NCBI GenBank assembly: GCA_030435675.1
Contig: CM059623.1
Span: forward strand, 5,420,012-5,484,011
Length of the DNA: 64,000 nucleotides
Source of the DNA: Steinernema hermaphroditum
Taxonomy: Eukaryota; Nematoda; Chromadorea; Rhabditida; Steinernematidae
Reading direction: 5' to 3'
Shown here: positions 32,067 to 42,427 of the stretch, in pieces
How the letters are laid out: each line of letters starts with the position of its first letter
Numbering within the stretch: the stretch's first letter is position 1
Position numbers and translations under genes: made by a program
Notes under the pieces: generated by a model
What the model saw: only the letters and a program-made list of their open reading frames with translations
Database searches by the model: none
What the model was told of the DNA's origin: nothing

Positions 32067-32305
32067 TATTCTATTAATAAACTGCTCCTGTTATTGTTAT
32101 AATTCCTGTGAATAAACTCCTATACTATTCATTTGTTGAAGCTCACCTCTTCTACTTCTGTACCTTCTGACCAACTACCGAACACTTCAACCGATAAGCA
32201 ACTGCTCTGACCAACAAATATGTTTTGCATAAGTGTTTGTTTGTTGTTTCTTACACCTTTTCCTTCTACACCGCAAAGGTTAACCTGTCGCGCAGCCCAG
32301 GCTAG
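32067..32305 (+). other. Right terminal segment of the autonomous unit
   Basis: A noncoding tail, ending with GTTAACCTGTCGCGCAGCC and CAGGCTAG. The last 27 bases are shared with every short unit. CCTG and CAGG could pair as a small hairpin just before CTAG, as in Helitron 3' ends, but the stem is only four base pairs. Confidence 0.55.
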
Positions 32306-35300
32306 TTATGAAATTATATTGTGGGGTGTTTTGAATTTTTGTCCGTTTTTGGGGGGCGTTTTAGGTGGTGTGGAGTGGTTTTTTTTGAGTGAAATTTTGT
32401 GTGTATGTTCTTTAGGGAGGCATTTAAATTTTAGTGAAAAATTTTTTTGGATATGTTGATTGGAGGTGAAGATACGGTAGGATTTTGTCAAATTTGAAAA
32501 AAAATCGATTTTTCTGTAGGAAAAAATCTTGCGGGTGTGGTTTTTGGTGCATATTGTAGAGCATGAAAATGCGCATGATTTCTATTGAACAGATTTTGCT
32601 CAAAAAATTTAGAAAAACAGAAAAAAAATATTTTCGAAAAAAAACGTGCTCCGTTCAAAACCCTAAGGATCTGTGGATTCGCGTTTGTTCTGTGTGAGCT
32701 TGGTATCAAACGAAAGCCCATTAAATTCCGCACACTTTGTCGTTGGGGATTTTGGAAATTCGAATTCCTCGCAGAGAAATCAACGAAACAAGATTTGGTG
32801 CGGTTTTGGTTCGGTTTTGGTTCGGTGGATGGTGGAGGATTGCGAAAGCGTTGTGAAGCGGTTGGTGGGTCTCGCCACGATTCGCCTGTGTCGCAGGGGC
32901 ATATTGCGGGCGAACGAGCGAGCGAAGCGAGCGTCGACCTGTTGCGCAGTTGCTTTTCACTTTTTTCAACTAACCTCACTTTTCCACAACTTTCACCCAG
33001 TTAACCTGTCGCGCAGCCCCCACCCAGGCTAGTTGTGAAATTTTATGGTGGGGTGATTTGAATTTTTGTACGGTTTGGAGGGAGCGTTTAGGTGGGGTGG
33101 AGTGGTTTTTTTTGAGTGAAATTTTGCGTGCATAATCCTTAGGGGCGGAACTAAATTTTAGTGAAAAAATTTTTTGGATATGTTGATTGGAGCCGGAGAT
33201 AGGTCCGATTTTGTGTTTTTTCGATGAAAAATCGAAATTAATTGGTAGAAAATTTTTTTTTGTGCGTGCTTAGGCTCATTTTGAAGAGCAGAAAATTTCG
33301 AGAAAGTGCGAAATCTTCGATTTTGCTCAAAAAATTTAGAAAAAAAGAAAAAAAATATTTTCGAAAAAAAACGTGCTCCGTTCAAAACCCTAAGGATCTG
33401 TGGATTCGCGTTTGTTCGAGGCGAGCTTGGTATCAGTCGAAAGCTGAATGAATTGCGCACAAAGTTACCGTTCTCGATTTTTGATTTTCGAGTTTATATT
33501 CGAGAAATCAACGAAACAAGTTTTGGTGCGGTTTTGGTTCGGTTTTGGTTCGGTGGGTGGTGGTGGATTGCGAAACCGATGCCCCGGCTGACGGTGGGTC
33601 TCGACGCGATTCGCCTGTGCCGCAGGGGCAACGGGCGAACGAGCGAGCGAAGCGAGCGTCGACCTGTTGCGCAGTTGCTTTTCACTTTTTTCAACATTTT
33701 ACGTGATCCCAAAGTTCTCACGAGTTAACCTGTCGCGCAGCCCCCACCCAGGCTAGTTGCGAAATTTTATTGTGGGGTGATTTGAATTTTTGTACGGATT
33801 GCGGGGGGGGTTTTAGGGGGTGTGGAGTGGTTTTTTTTGAGTGAAATTTTGGGGTAATGATCCTTAGGGAGGTAACTAAATTTTAGTGAAAAAATTTTTT
33901 GGAAATCGTTGTAGGAGCCCGAGATAGGTCCGTTTTTGTGTTTTTTCGATGAAAAATCGAAATTAATTGATAGAAAATTTTTTTTTGTGCGTGCCTAGGC
34001 TCATTTTGAAGAGCGAAAAATTTCGAGAAAGTGCGAAATCTTCGATTTTGCTCAAAAAAATTTGAAAAAAAGAAAAAAAATATTTTCGGAAAAAAACGTG
34101 CTCCGTTCAAAACCCTAAGGATCTGTGGATTCACGTTTGTTCTGTGCGAGCTTGGTATCAAAAGAAAGCCCATTAAATTCCGCACAAAGTTACTTTTCTC
34201 GATTTTTGATTTTCGAGTTTATGTTCGAGAAATCAACGAAACAAGTTTTAGTGCGGTTTTGGTTCAGTTTTGGTTCGGTGGATGGTGGAGGATTGCGAAA
34301 GCGATGCCACGGGGGTATTGGGTCTCGCCACGATTCGCCTGTGTCGCAGGGGCATATTGCGGGCGAACGAGCGAGCGAAGCGAGCGTCGACCTGTTGCGC
34401 AGTTGCTTTTCACTTTTTTCAACTAACCTCACTTTTCCACAACTTTCACCCAGTTAACCTGTCGCGCAGCTAACCCAGGCTAGTTGTGAAATTTTATGGT
34501 GGGGTGATTTGAATTTTTGTCCGTTTTTGGGGGGCGTTTTAGGTGGTGTGGAGTGGTGCGTTTTGGATGAAATTTTGGGGTAATGATCCTTAGGGAGGTA
34601 ACTAAATTTTAATGAAAAAAGTTTTTGGAAACGTTGATTGGAGTTAAAGATACGGTAGGTTTTAGGCAAATTTGAAAAAAAATCGGTGTGGTTTTTGGTG
34701 CATATTGTAGAGCGTGAAAATGCGCATAAAGTCTATTGAACAGAATTTTGAGAAAAAATGTAGAAAAAAAGAAAAAAAATATTTTCGGAAAAAAATGACC
34801 TTCAATAAAAAGCCTAAGGATCTGTGGATTCGCGTTTGTTCTCAGCGAGCTTGGTATCAAACGAAAGCCCGTTAAATTCCGCACACTTTGTCGTTGGGGA
34901 TTTTGGAAATTCGAATTCCTCGCAGAGAAATCAACGAAAGAAGTTTTGGTGCGGTTTTGGTTCGGTTTTGGTTCGGTGGATGGTGGAGGATTGCGAAAGC
35001 GTTGTGAAGCGGTTGGTGGGTCTCGCCACGATTCGCCTGTGTCGCAGGGGCATATTGCGGGCGAACGAGCGAGCGAAGCGAGCGTCGACCTGTTGCGCAG
35101 TTGCTTTTCACTTTTTTCAACTAACCTCACTTTTCCACAACTTTCACCCAGTTAACCTGTCGCGCAGCCCACCCAGGCTAGTTGTGAAATTTTATGGTGG
35201 GGTGATTTGAATTTTTGTACGGTTTGCGGGGGGGTTTTAGGTGGGGTGGAGTGGTCTGTTTTGAGTGAAATTTTGTGTGTATGTTCTTTAGGGAGGCATT

Positions 35301-35899
35301 TAAATTTTAGTGAAAAAATTTTTTGGATATGTTGATTGGAGTTGAAGATACGGTAGGTTTTAGGCAAATTTGAAAAAAAATCGATTTTTCTGTAGGAAAA
35401 AATCTTGCGGGTGTGGTTTTTGGTGCATATTGTAGAGCGTGAAAAACTGCATGATTTCTATTGAACAGATTTTTGAGAAAAAAATTAGAAAAAAAGAAAA
35501 AAAATATTTTCGAAAAAAAACGTGCTTCGTTCAAAACCCTAAGGATCTGTGGATTCGCGTTTGTTCTGTGTGAGCTTGGTATCAAACGAAAGCCCATTAA
35601 ATTCCGCACAAAGTTACTTTTCTCGATTTTTGATTTTCGAGTTCGTTTTCGAGAAATCAACGAAAGAAGATTTGGTGCGGTTTTGGTTCGGTGGATGGTG
35701 GTGGATTGCGAAAGCGCTGCCACGACTGTTGGTGGGTCTCGCCACGATTCGCCTGTGCCGCAGGGGCATGTTGCGGGCGAACGAGCGAGCGAAGCGAGCG
35801 TCGACCTGTTGCGCAGTTGCTTTTCACTTTTTTCAACTAACCTCACTTTTCCACAACTTTCACCCAGTTAACCTGTCGCGCAGCCCCCACCCAGGCTAG
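32306..35899 (+). repeat. Array units 5-9 (727, 724, 727, 698, 718 bp)
   Basis: Head-to-tail copies at 32306-33032, 33033-33756, 33757-34483, 34484-35181 and 35182-35899. Units 6 and 7 carry a different middle segment (GAGATAGGTCCG...TCGATGAAAAATCG), unit 8 has a short deletion, and the right ends alternate between two subtypes, so the array is a mosaic of subfamilies. Repeated open frames here are repeat artefacts. Confidence 0.92.
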
Positions 35900-36607
35900 T
35901 CCCCCTTATATATGTGTGTGTTGGGAAGTTTTGGTCACACTTTGAGGGGTCCTTTAGGTGGGGTGGTTTGGTGTGTTTGGGGTGAAATTTTGTATGCATG
36001 ATCCTTAGGGGCGGAAATTTTTTTTAGTAAAAAAATTTTTTCGAAATCGTGCCGGGACCTGGAGATATGGCCCATTTTAGGCAAAATCAATAAAAAATCG
36101 ATTTTTTTTTTGCAAAATTTTTTTGCAGGAAAAAATGTTGCGGAGTAAGTTTTTGGTGCGCATTGTAGAGCGTCGAAAGCTCTACAAATTCTATCGAACA
36201 GATTTTCGAGAAAAAATTTAGAAAAAAAGAAAAAAAATATTTTCGGAAAAAAACGTCCTCCGTTCAAAACCCTACTCCTCTCTGGATTTTCGTTTGTTCT
36301 GCGCAAGCTTGGTATCAATCGAAAGCTGAATAAATTCCGCAGAGGGTAGTTGTGGCGGATTTTTGAATTTCGAGTTTGTTTTCGAGAAATCAACGAATTA
36401 AGTTTTGGTGCGATTTTCGGTGAGGAAGTTCGTGGATTGCGAAAGCGATGCCACGGGTCCCGACGCGATTCACCTGTGCCGCAGTGGGAGGGGAGCAAGT
36501 TGCGGACGAGCGAGCGAGCGAAGCGAGCGTCAACCTGTTGCGCAGTTGCTTTTCACTTTTCCACAACTTCGACCGATGTTAACCTGTCGCACAGCGCACC
36601 AGGCTAG
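35900..36607 (+). repeat. Array unit 10, most diverged (708 bp)
   Basis: It begins TCCCCCTTATATATG rather than TTGTGAAATT, and is diverged throughout, but keeps the poly-A-rich middle, the GAGCGAGCGAAGCG tract and the CACCAGGCTAG end. The interrupted LTR resumes at the next base with TACTACA. Confidence 0.88.
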
Positions 36608-36893
36608 TACTACATATATATCTTTATCCGGGTTTAGCGCACTTCTTGTTTCCGGGGTTAGCTCCATGCACTACAAAGTGAAACTCATTGAAAGCGAATA
36701 GAAGTCAGAACTTTCAGGCCACACACGGCGGTTGTCGTCCATATTCCACCTCGCTCGCTCGCTCCGCACGCTCGTCTCCCAGACAATGTCTCATCGGATA
36801 ACTTTCTGTCTTGTCTGTCTCGACACTTGGGCGTTTCGAGATTTCGTATGTTCTATCCGTTGGCGTTCTTCCTGAGTTTCGCCTTGCTTTCAG

Positions 36894-38555
36894 ATGTCTT
36901 TTTTGGTCGTTTCCGTGGCACTGCTGACGGTAGCCGTGTACCTGCTGTATCAGCATCTGCAGGTTCGCAAGCAGTTTGCCGGAATCCCGTCGCCTCGATC
37001 GTGGCCGGTCATCGGACATGCGTTGATTACGAAGCCCGATGCAGAAGGATTCATTGATCAAGTCATGGGGATGGGATACTTGTATCCGGACAAACCGCGA
37101 TACGTCCTCCTTTGGATAGGACCTTTCCCATCGGTCATGGTGTTTTCTCCCGAACTCATGGAGAAGATTGTTACGAATCCGAACCACCTGGACAAAGGAT
37201 ACGCCTATGATCTAGTTCATCCATGGTTGGGACTGTCGTTGCTAACAAGGTAATGTCACAGAAAGAATTGTAGTAGAGTATACGACTCTTTTTTAGCAAA
37301 GTCGAGCGCTGGAGGCCCAAACGGAAGCTCCTTACTCCCACTTTCCACTACGACATCCTGAAGGATTTCGTGCATGTGTTCAACGATCAAGCGAAGATTC
37401 TCGTTGACCAGCTGCGCAGTTCTAGGTAATTCATTTGTCCTGGACACGTGTGCCATTAGAACCTGTTTCAGCCTTACTGTAGATATTGGGCAGTACGTTA
37501 CGTTATGCGCGCTGGATATCATTTGTGAAACGTCGATGGGACGCTGCGTTAACGCACAACGGAACTCTGTTTCCGAGTACGTCCGTGCGGTTTACCGTAT
37601 CAACGACATTATCCAGCGCCGCCAGGTGAATCCGTTGATGTGGAATAACACCATTTTCCACTGGTTTGGCGATGGCAAAGAACACGACTGGGCTCTTGGT
37701 CTTCTAAAATCGTTTACGAAACAGGTACGTATTCATTGTAGCAAAGAAGAACTATGAAGCTATCGTATTACAGGTCATCCAGGAACGGCAGGCGGAATTG
37801 GAAGCGTGCGACTACAACATTGAAGGAAGACCTGCATTTTTGGACTTGCTGCTGAAGATGGTGAAGCGCGGCGAAATGCCTATTGAAGACGTTCAGTCCG
37901 AGGTGTGAATGTTCCAAAGAGGCAGCAGTCCTTATCCTTCTTATAGGTCGACACATTTATGTTTGAGGGCCATGATACAACGGCGACAGGCCTAACATGG
38001 GCTCTTCATCTCGTTGGCTCCTATCCTGAAGTGCAACAGAAAATCTACGAAGAACTTCAAGATGTCATCGGAGACTCGGATATGGTCACTATCGAGCATC
38101 TGGGAAAGCTCCAGTATCTCGAGTGCTGCTTGAAAGAATCGCTGCGTCTCTACCCAAGCGTTCCTATCTACGTCCGCAAACTGGGATGTGACCAGGAGCT
38201 CGGAGACGCGATGCTGCCCTCCGGAACGCAGATATTAATCAACGCCTTCTTGATCCACCGCGACCCGAACCACTGGCCGGATCCAGAGAATTTCATCCCA
38301 GAGCGCTTCTTGACCACAGCGCGAAGACATCCGTACTCGTTTGTACCGTTTTCCGCCGGGAGCCGGAACTGCATTGGACAGCGATTCGCGCTGCTAGAGG
38401 AGAAGACGGTGATGGCGTGGATCCTGCGGAACTTCAAGGTTGTCAGTTTGAAGAGACGCGACGAAGTGCGTCCGAAGGCCGAACTCATCCTACGACCCAT
38501 TGGCGGCATTCCACTGAAGCTCATTCCCAGAGAAGTTGACGCTTCTTCTATGTAA
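36894..38555 (+). CDS. Cytochrome P450, CYP4-like
   Basis: Five exons (36894-37249, 37297-37425, 37472-37724, 37774-37902, 37947-38555) give 491 aa, a normal P450 length. The ATG directly follows a GCTTTCAG acceptor. An N-terminal membrane anchor (VVSVALLTVAVYLLY) precedes a Pro-rich hinge (GIPSPRSWPVIGH). The I-helix oxygen-binding motif is FEGHDTTATG (~295-304), the K-helix ExxR is ESLR (353-356), and the heme loop PFSAGSRNCIGQ has its ligand at C431. The GxDTT and PFSAG signatures are CYP4-type. Members hydroxylate fatty acids or other lipids at the endoplasmic reticulum; the substrate is unknown. No inactivating change is seen. It lies just right of the transposon nest. Confidence 0.93.
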
Positions 38556-38707
38556 TATGTTTTTGTAATAATTTTTTCACTTTTTATGTTTATTAATCTG
38601 TTTTTCTTCTAGATATGTACTTTCTATTGATGGACGGTTTATAGCTTGTGAGGTCTCCGAGCGGACGTGGCGATTATGGTACTTGGGTCGGACGGAGCTC
38701 TTCTATG

Positions 38708-39386
38708 TCATCTTCTAGGCCCGTCCGTCCCGTAGTAGACATCCCAAGTCATAGCCTCGTTGATCTCCCTGACGGAGCGGCGTCTTTTCTGCGCCGTGTC
38801 CAAGTAGCTTCCCGTACCACACTCGTTGAGTCTAGTGTAAAAAGGACGGCACCTGGCACGGAGATTCCGAAGCTGCGCCACTTTGGCTCGGAGGACGGCC
38901 AGCTCGGATCCAAGTTCGATGAGTTTGGAGAATTCCGAGAAGACACACGCCTCCATGAACTCGAAGACCTCGAGGGACTGATCGAGGTCCTTTTTGAGCG
39001 GCGGGAGGTCATGCAGGCATACGGTATCGTTGGGCCAGAAGAGACAGCGGTCCACGTATTGAGCCTGCGTCTCTCCTTGCAGGAAGATACGGTAGCTGTG
39101 GCCGTTGATCGGCTCTACCTCGCTGAGGACGTCGCTGACCTTCATCTGAAGGAGCGCAAGGTTACGGTAACTCGGTGGGGGGACTTACGTAGACGGAGTC
39201 GCTGAGGTCGATGCAGGCGGAGTAGTTGTCGGCGAAGCGGTAGAACAAGAAGGAGGCGAAGAAGATGATGGCAGCGGAGACGAGGCCGAGGACCACGAGC
39301 ACGCCGATGCGCCCCTTTGGGGTGGTCTCCGCCAGGGGCTTCTTGCCGATCGTCTCGTAGATCGGCTGCTTCGTCTTCATCTCCAT
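38708..39386 (-). CDS. Single-pass (type II) membrane protein of unknown family
   Basis: Two exons, 39386-39189 and 39145-38708, join in phase 0 across a 43-bp intron that contains TTACCGTAA, giving 211 aa. A short cytosolic N-terminus (PIYETIGKK) is followed by a strong transmembrane segment (residues ~32-55, VLVVLGLVSAAIIFF) and a ~150-residue lumenal or extracellular domain with about five Cys and a C-terminal basic stretch. With an internal hydrophobic anchor and positive residues before it, type II topology is likely. The start is the first Met of a pair (MEMK); the frame is open further upstream but that part reads like leader sequence. It is convergent with the P450 gene. Not recognised. 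Confidence 0.65.
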
Positions 39387-39966
39387 CAAGAAGTCGATGG
39401 CGGGGTGTCGAGGGAGATATGGAAGTGGCGCGCGGAAGCGACGCGACCGTAAAAGCGATGCCGGGCGAAGGAGGAGAACATCGTTGTCGTCGAGACGTCG
39501 AAGAGTTCGCAGTTCGCCGTGAACGACATCTTTTGTGGCTTCGTGTTCTTCGCACCGAACTCTCACATTCAGCACTGGCCCTGCACAAAGTACCAAAGCC
39601 GAGAAGTGAGCTAAAAATGAAGCTAGATGTTGATGAGCGTGCAAGAAGTCGTGGTGGGACCCAAGACAAACCCTTTGTTTCTCTCTACAAGTCTGCATCC
39701 ACCGTATGTACTTTTATGTCTAGTTTTGCAGCAGCAGTTCGCCCAACATACTTCATTTCATCTTCGTGTATGCGCTTCGCACGGTCGGTCGTCAGCAATC
39801 TGATGTGTTATCTCCCGGGTCTGTCAAAGCCCCTAATGCCGTCACCATTCGACGTTTTCCGTTTGCAAACAACGCATCCGTGAAATGCGCCGACAGTGTT
39901 GTTTGTCTTTCGATTTGACGTCTTCTCCAGAAGCCGCCTCCACTCCCTTTGAAACCTTCTACGAAT
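39387..39966. other. Noncoding stretch left of the copied exon
   Basis: Open frames exist on both strands but none has splice-consistent ends or protein-like composition that I can defend. It should include the promoter of the minus-strand membrane-protein gene. Confidence 0.4.
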
Positions 39967-40171
39967 CGACTTCTGAACCAAGTCGGAAGAATCGTCTCCG
40001 TCAGCAGAACTCGGTCTCCCCGACGCCAGTTTCTCTGAATCCGGGCCTCGCGATCCCCTCCAGCGCGAACTCACTCCCTTCGACGGCGCGCCACACCCCC
40101 TTCCGCTTCGGAGACTCCGTCGAGGACTCCCACAACGACTTCTGAACCAAGTCGGAAGAATCGTCTCCGTC
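39967..40171 (+). repeat. Inverted copy of an exon, bracketed by 36-bp direct repeats
   Basis: Bases 40002-40134 match the reverse complement of 41442-41574, exon 3 of the neighbouring Ser/Pro-rich gene, with only two differences that I see. The copy is flanked by identical 36-base direct repeats (39967-40002 and 40136-40171, CGACTTCTGAACCAAGTCGG...). It no longer has the exon's donor site and shows no sign of being expressed. Confidence 0.88.
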
Positions 40172-40320
40172 CACGTGAAGCCTTTCCTTCCCCCCCTCCC
40201 CTCTTGGCACCCTCCAACTTCCATGGAATCTCTACCCCTTGGCGCTTATCTCTCGGCCGTTTTACTCCGGAAACGAGCTGTTTCTGTTTACAGAAGAGGT
40301 CGCCAGAAGTCACTCTCGAC

Positions 40321-40330
40321 GCGATATAAG
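40321..40330 (+). promoter_or_regulatory. TATA-like box of the secreted protein gene
   Basis: GCGATATAAG lies about 50 bases before the ATG at 40378, which fits a TATA promoter with a very short leader. Confidence 0.45.
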
Positions 40331-40377
40331 TCGGCGTCTCCGAAGCTCTTCGCACTCTCCTTCTTCTCGCCTCCGCC

Positions 40378-40857
40378 ATGGGGTGAGTCCTTTTCCTCGT
40401 CCCCACACTTTCTCCGTTTAGATCTCTCATCGCCTTCATCGTCCTTATCGCCGTCGCCAGTGCTCAGGTGGCCTCTTCTTGATCCTGTGTACCGTAACCG
40501 TCCCCCTTTTAGCTCTACTATTACTACCCGCAACAGTACTATGTGCCCGTTTATGCTACCGCTGTCGCTAGCAATAATCAGAGCGCAGGCCAACTCTCAC
40601 AGGTACCTTTAGATATCCCTTAGACTGTAAAGATGCCCTGATAGTCCCAGCCGCAAGTACAGTACTCCCCCGACTACGGTAATGGGAACCATGTGGCTTC
40701 CTACCCCCAGAGCTCCCCCTACGACCCGCAGCAGGTGCCGTCCAGCGGCCAGCAGGTCTACAGAGATCAATCCGGCCAGCAAACGGCTCAGAAGCAGATC
40801 GTGCAGCCTCTCTACTACTACTACAGCTACCCCAACTACTACGTCCTCGGAAAGTAG
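40378..40857 (+). CDS. Small secreted Tyr/Gln-rich protein
   Basis: Four short exons (40378-40382, 40422-40467, 40513-40602, 40651-40857) join perfectly in frame to give 115 aa. The first exon codes only ATGGG. Residues 1-16 are a signal peptide (MGSLIAFIVLIAVASA). The mature part is low-complexity: YYYYPQQYY near the start, repeated Gln/Ser/Pro/Tyr, and LYYYYSYPNYY at the end. This composition is typical of nematode secreted, cuticle-associated or antimicrobial-like peptides, but I cannot assign a function. AATAAA is at 40901-40906. Three introns of 39-48 bp and consistent phases make the model convincing despite the tiny exons. Confidence 0.78.
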
Positions 40858-41201
40858 AGCGGACATCACGGGAACCGCTTGTGACTAGAACCGCTAGATG
40901 AATAAAGAAGAGCTTCTTGGACGGGTTTCCCACATGGTCGAGCTGGATGTCTTTATTCGGCCGTGCTCAACTGCGAAGTCAGAAACGCGGAGACGAGCGA
41001 GAAAATACTGTGGGGAAGGTATGTACACTCGGGACTAAATGTTAGTCGCGGGGCTGGCAAGCGGAGAAGAAGAAAATAGAACTCGAGGATTTGGGGAGAC
41101 GCGACTAGAGTCAGAAATGCGAGATTGGGGAAGATTTCTCTGATGCATAGCTGAGACCACCCTAAGACAAACTGTGACGAAGATCCCGTAGAAGAGGAGA
41201 G

Positions 41202-42427
41202 CTACTCGAAGTCCATCTGCTCCTCGATGTCCGAGTCGCAGGTGGACGTCGCCGGGTTACGGTAGACGGCGAAAGGGTCGCCGGCCGGAATCCGCTGTAT
41301 GGGGGGTGGCGGCGGCTGTGGGGGGAGGCCGTTGCCGTTCAGCATCGGGAGGTGGTCGTCCGGCTCGGCTTCTGGAAGAAGAGGGGTCAGGGCTCGCGGG
41401 AGGGGACCTACCGATGTTCTCGAAGTGCATCGCCTCGGCGCTGTGGGAGTCCTCGACGGAGTCTCCGAAGCGGAAGGGGGTGTGGCGCGCCGTCGGAGGG
41501 AGTGAGTTCGCGCTGGAGGGGATCGCGAGGCCCGGATTCAGAGAAACCGGCGTCGGGGAGACCGAGTTCTGCTGCCTGTAAGGGGCGATTAGGGGGCACG
41601 CGAGGTCTGACGCTTACCCCTTGTTGAGACAGGAGGAGACGGAGTTGGAGCGTTTTCTCTTGCTGTTGTAGTGGTGGAGGACGCGGCTGGAGCGTCGGGA
41701 GAACGTCGCCGAGGGTCTTGAGGAGAGGGACTGCCGCAGGACCATCGTGTCGAGTGAGGAACTCATCGAGAGCTGCGGAGGCTGCACGGAGTTGCTCCGG
41801 GGGATCGGAGAGGCCGCCGAGGGGAGTCCGAAGTCGTTGGCGCCGGAGGGCACCGACGCGAGGTCGCCTCCGGAGCAGGAGCACGAGTTGAGCGCCGCCG
41901 CCGAGGGCCGTGGCGTGCCCGTGGGCGGCGTTGACGTCGGGGAGCCCATGGAGTCATACTGTAATCATCGGTTTTGTTTTCCCAGAAAGATCTCTTTGAT
42001 CCGTCTCTCAGACGGTGTTTAGCGCAGATTCCCTCGAGTCTCGAGACAAATCCTCGACGTTGAATCCTAATCAAAGCGGCGCCGAATTAGTCACGACTCC
42101 TCCAGTGGCCATAATTGGTTTCTAGGCGCCGAAAAGGTGAAACATTTCCCACGTGTTATGCCAAAACAACATAAAGACAATGGCGCTCCACAAACACGAC
42201 GAGAAACGGTGACATTTGGCTCCAGATAACGAGCCTCTGAGCCGCCTTCTACACCACCGTAACCTTCTACACTCGGTACAGTACCCAAAATGGAAACCCG
42301 GCTAATAACCAACCTGACAGAGGTCAAGGGCGGCGATGGTGGAGCGCTTCCCGATGTCGCCGAGGCGATTGTCGTCGGGTCGGAGGATGACGTCCTCGAC
42401 GGCGCGCTTCAGGTCGCCGACGCGCAT
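41202..42427 (-). CDS. Ser/Pro-rich regulatory-type protein, family not recognised
   Basis: Four exons on the minus strand (42427-42314, 41958-41618, 41575-41412, 41371-41202) give 262 aa in one frame. The N-terminus has a compact conserved-looking stretch (LKRAVEDVILRPDDN, GDIGKRSTIAAL). The middle is Ser-rich with several basic-Ser motifs (PRSNSV, RRSSRV, RKRSNSV) that resemble kinase or 14-3-3 sites. The C-terminus is Pro-rich (PPQPPPPP) and ends in an acidic tail. It is probably an intrinsically disordered phosphoprotein, nuclear or cytosolic. The upstream frame stays open past 42427, so the true start could be earlier. Exon 3 is the one copied near 40 kb. AATAAA (minus) is at 40952-40957. 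Confidence 0.72.

Larger units (their letters stand above)
14833..32305 (+). mobile_element. Array unit 4: autonomous rolling-circle element, with nested BEL element
   Basis: The first ~590 bp (14833-15419) are the same as the left part of the short units. At about 15420 the sequence changes into unique coding DNA, and the unit closes at 32279-32305 with the common terminus GTTAACCTGTCGCGCAG...CCAGGCTAG. Without the BEL insertion (16267-25062) and its 5-bp duplication it is about 8.7 kb. It holds a divergent pair, a small membrane protein (minus) and the Ulp1-Rep-helicase gene (plus), then a small coiled-coil gene (plus). The short units therefore look like internal-deletion derivatives of this parent. 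The G/C-rich GAGCGAGCGAAGCG segment of the short units is absent from its right end. Confidence 0.8.
9594..36607 (+). mobile_element. Tandem array of ten rolling-circle (Helitron-type) units
   Basis: Ten head-to-tail units each end in CCAGGCTAG and, except the last, start TTRTGAAATT or TTGCGAAATT. Unit ends read at 13382, 14106, 14832, 32305, 33032, 33756, 34483, 35181, 35899 and 36607. The terminal CTAG followed by host T, and insertion between host A and T, are Helitron hallmarks. There is no target-site duplication. Nine units are ~700-740 bp once a nested Harbinger element is removed; the fourth is the coding, autonomous unit. Two 3'-end subtypes occur: units 1, 2, 3 and 6 carry ACGTGATCCCAAAG, while units 5, 7, 8 and 9 carry CTAACCTCACTTTTCC. 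The 5' terminus is TT rather than the usual TC, so the exact Helitron subclass is uncertain. Confidence 0.8.

Noticed and set aside
33033..36607. CRISPR-like regular spacing of repeats
   Set aside because: Units are ~725 bp with no unique spacers between short direct repeats; this is a transposon tandem array in a eukaryote.
38648..39205. 185-aa plus-strand frame opposite the type II membrane protein
   Set aside because: Antisense shadow; the minus strand has the intron with matching phase and a transmembrane segment.
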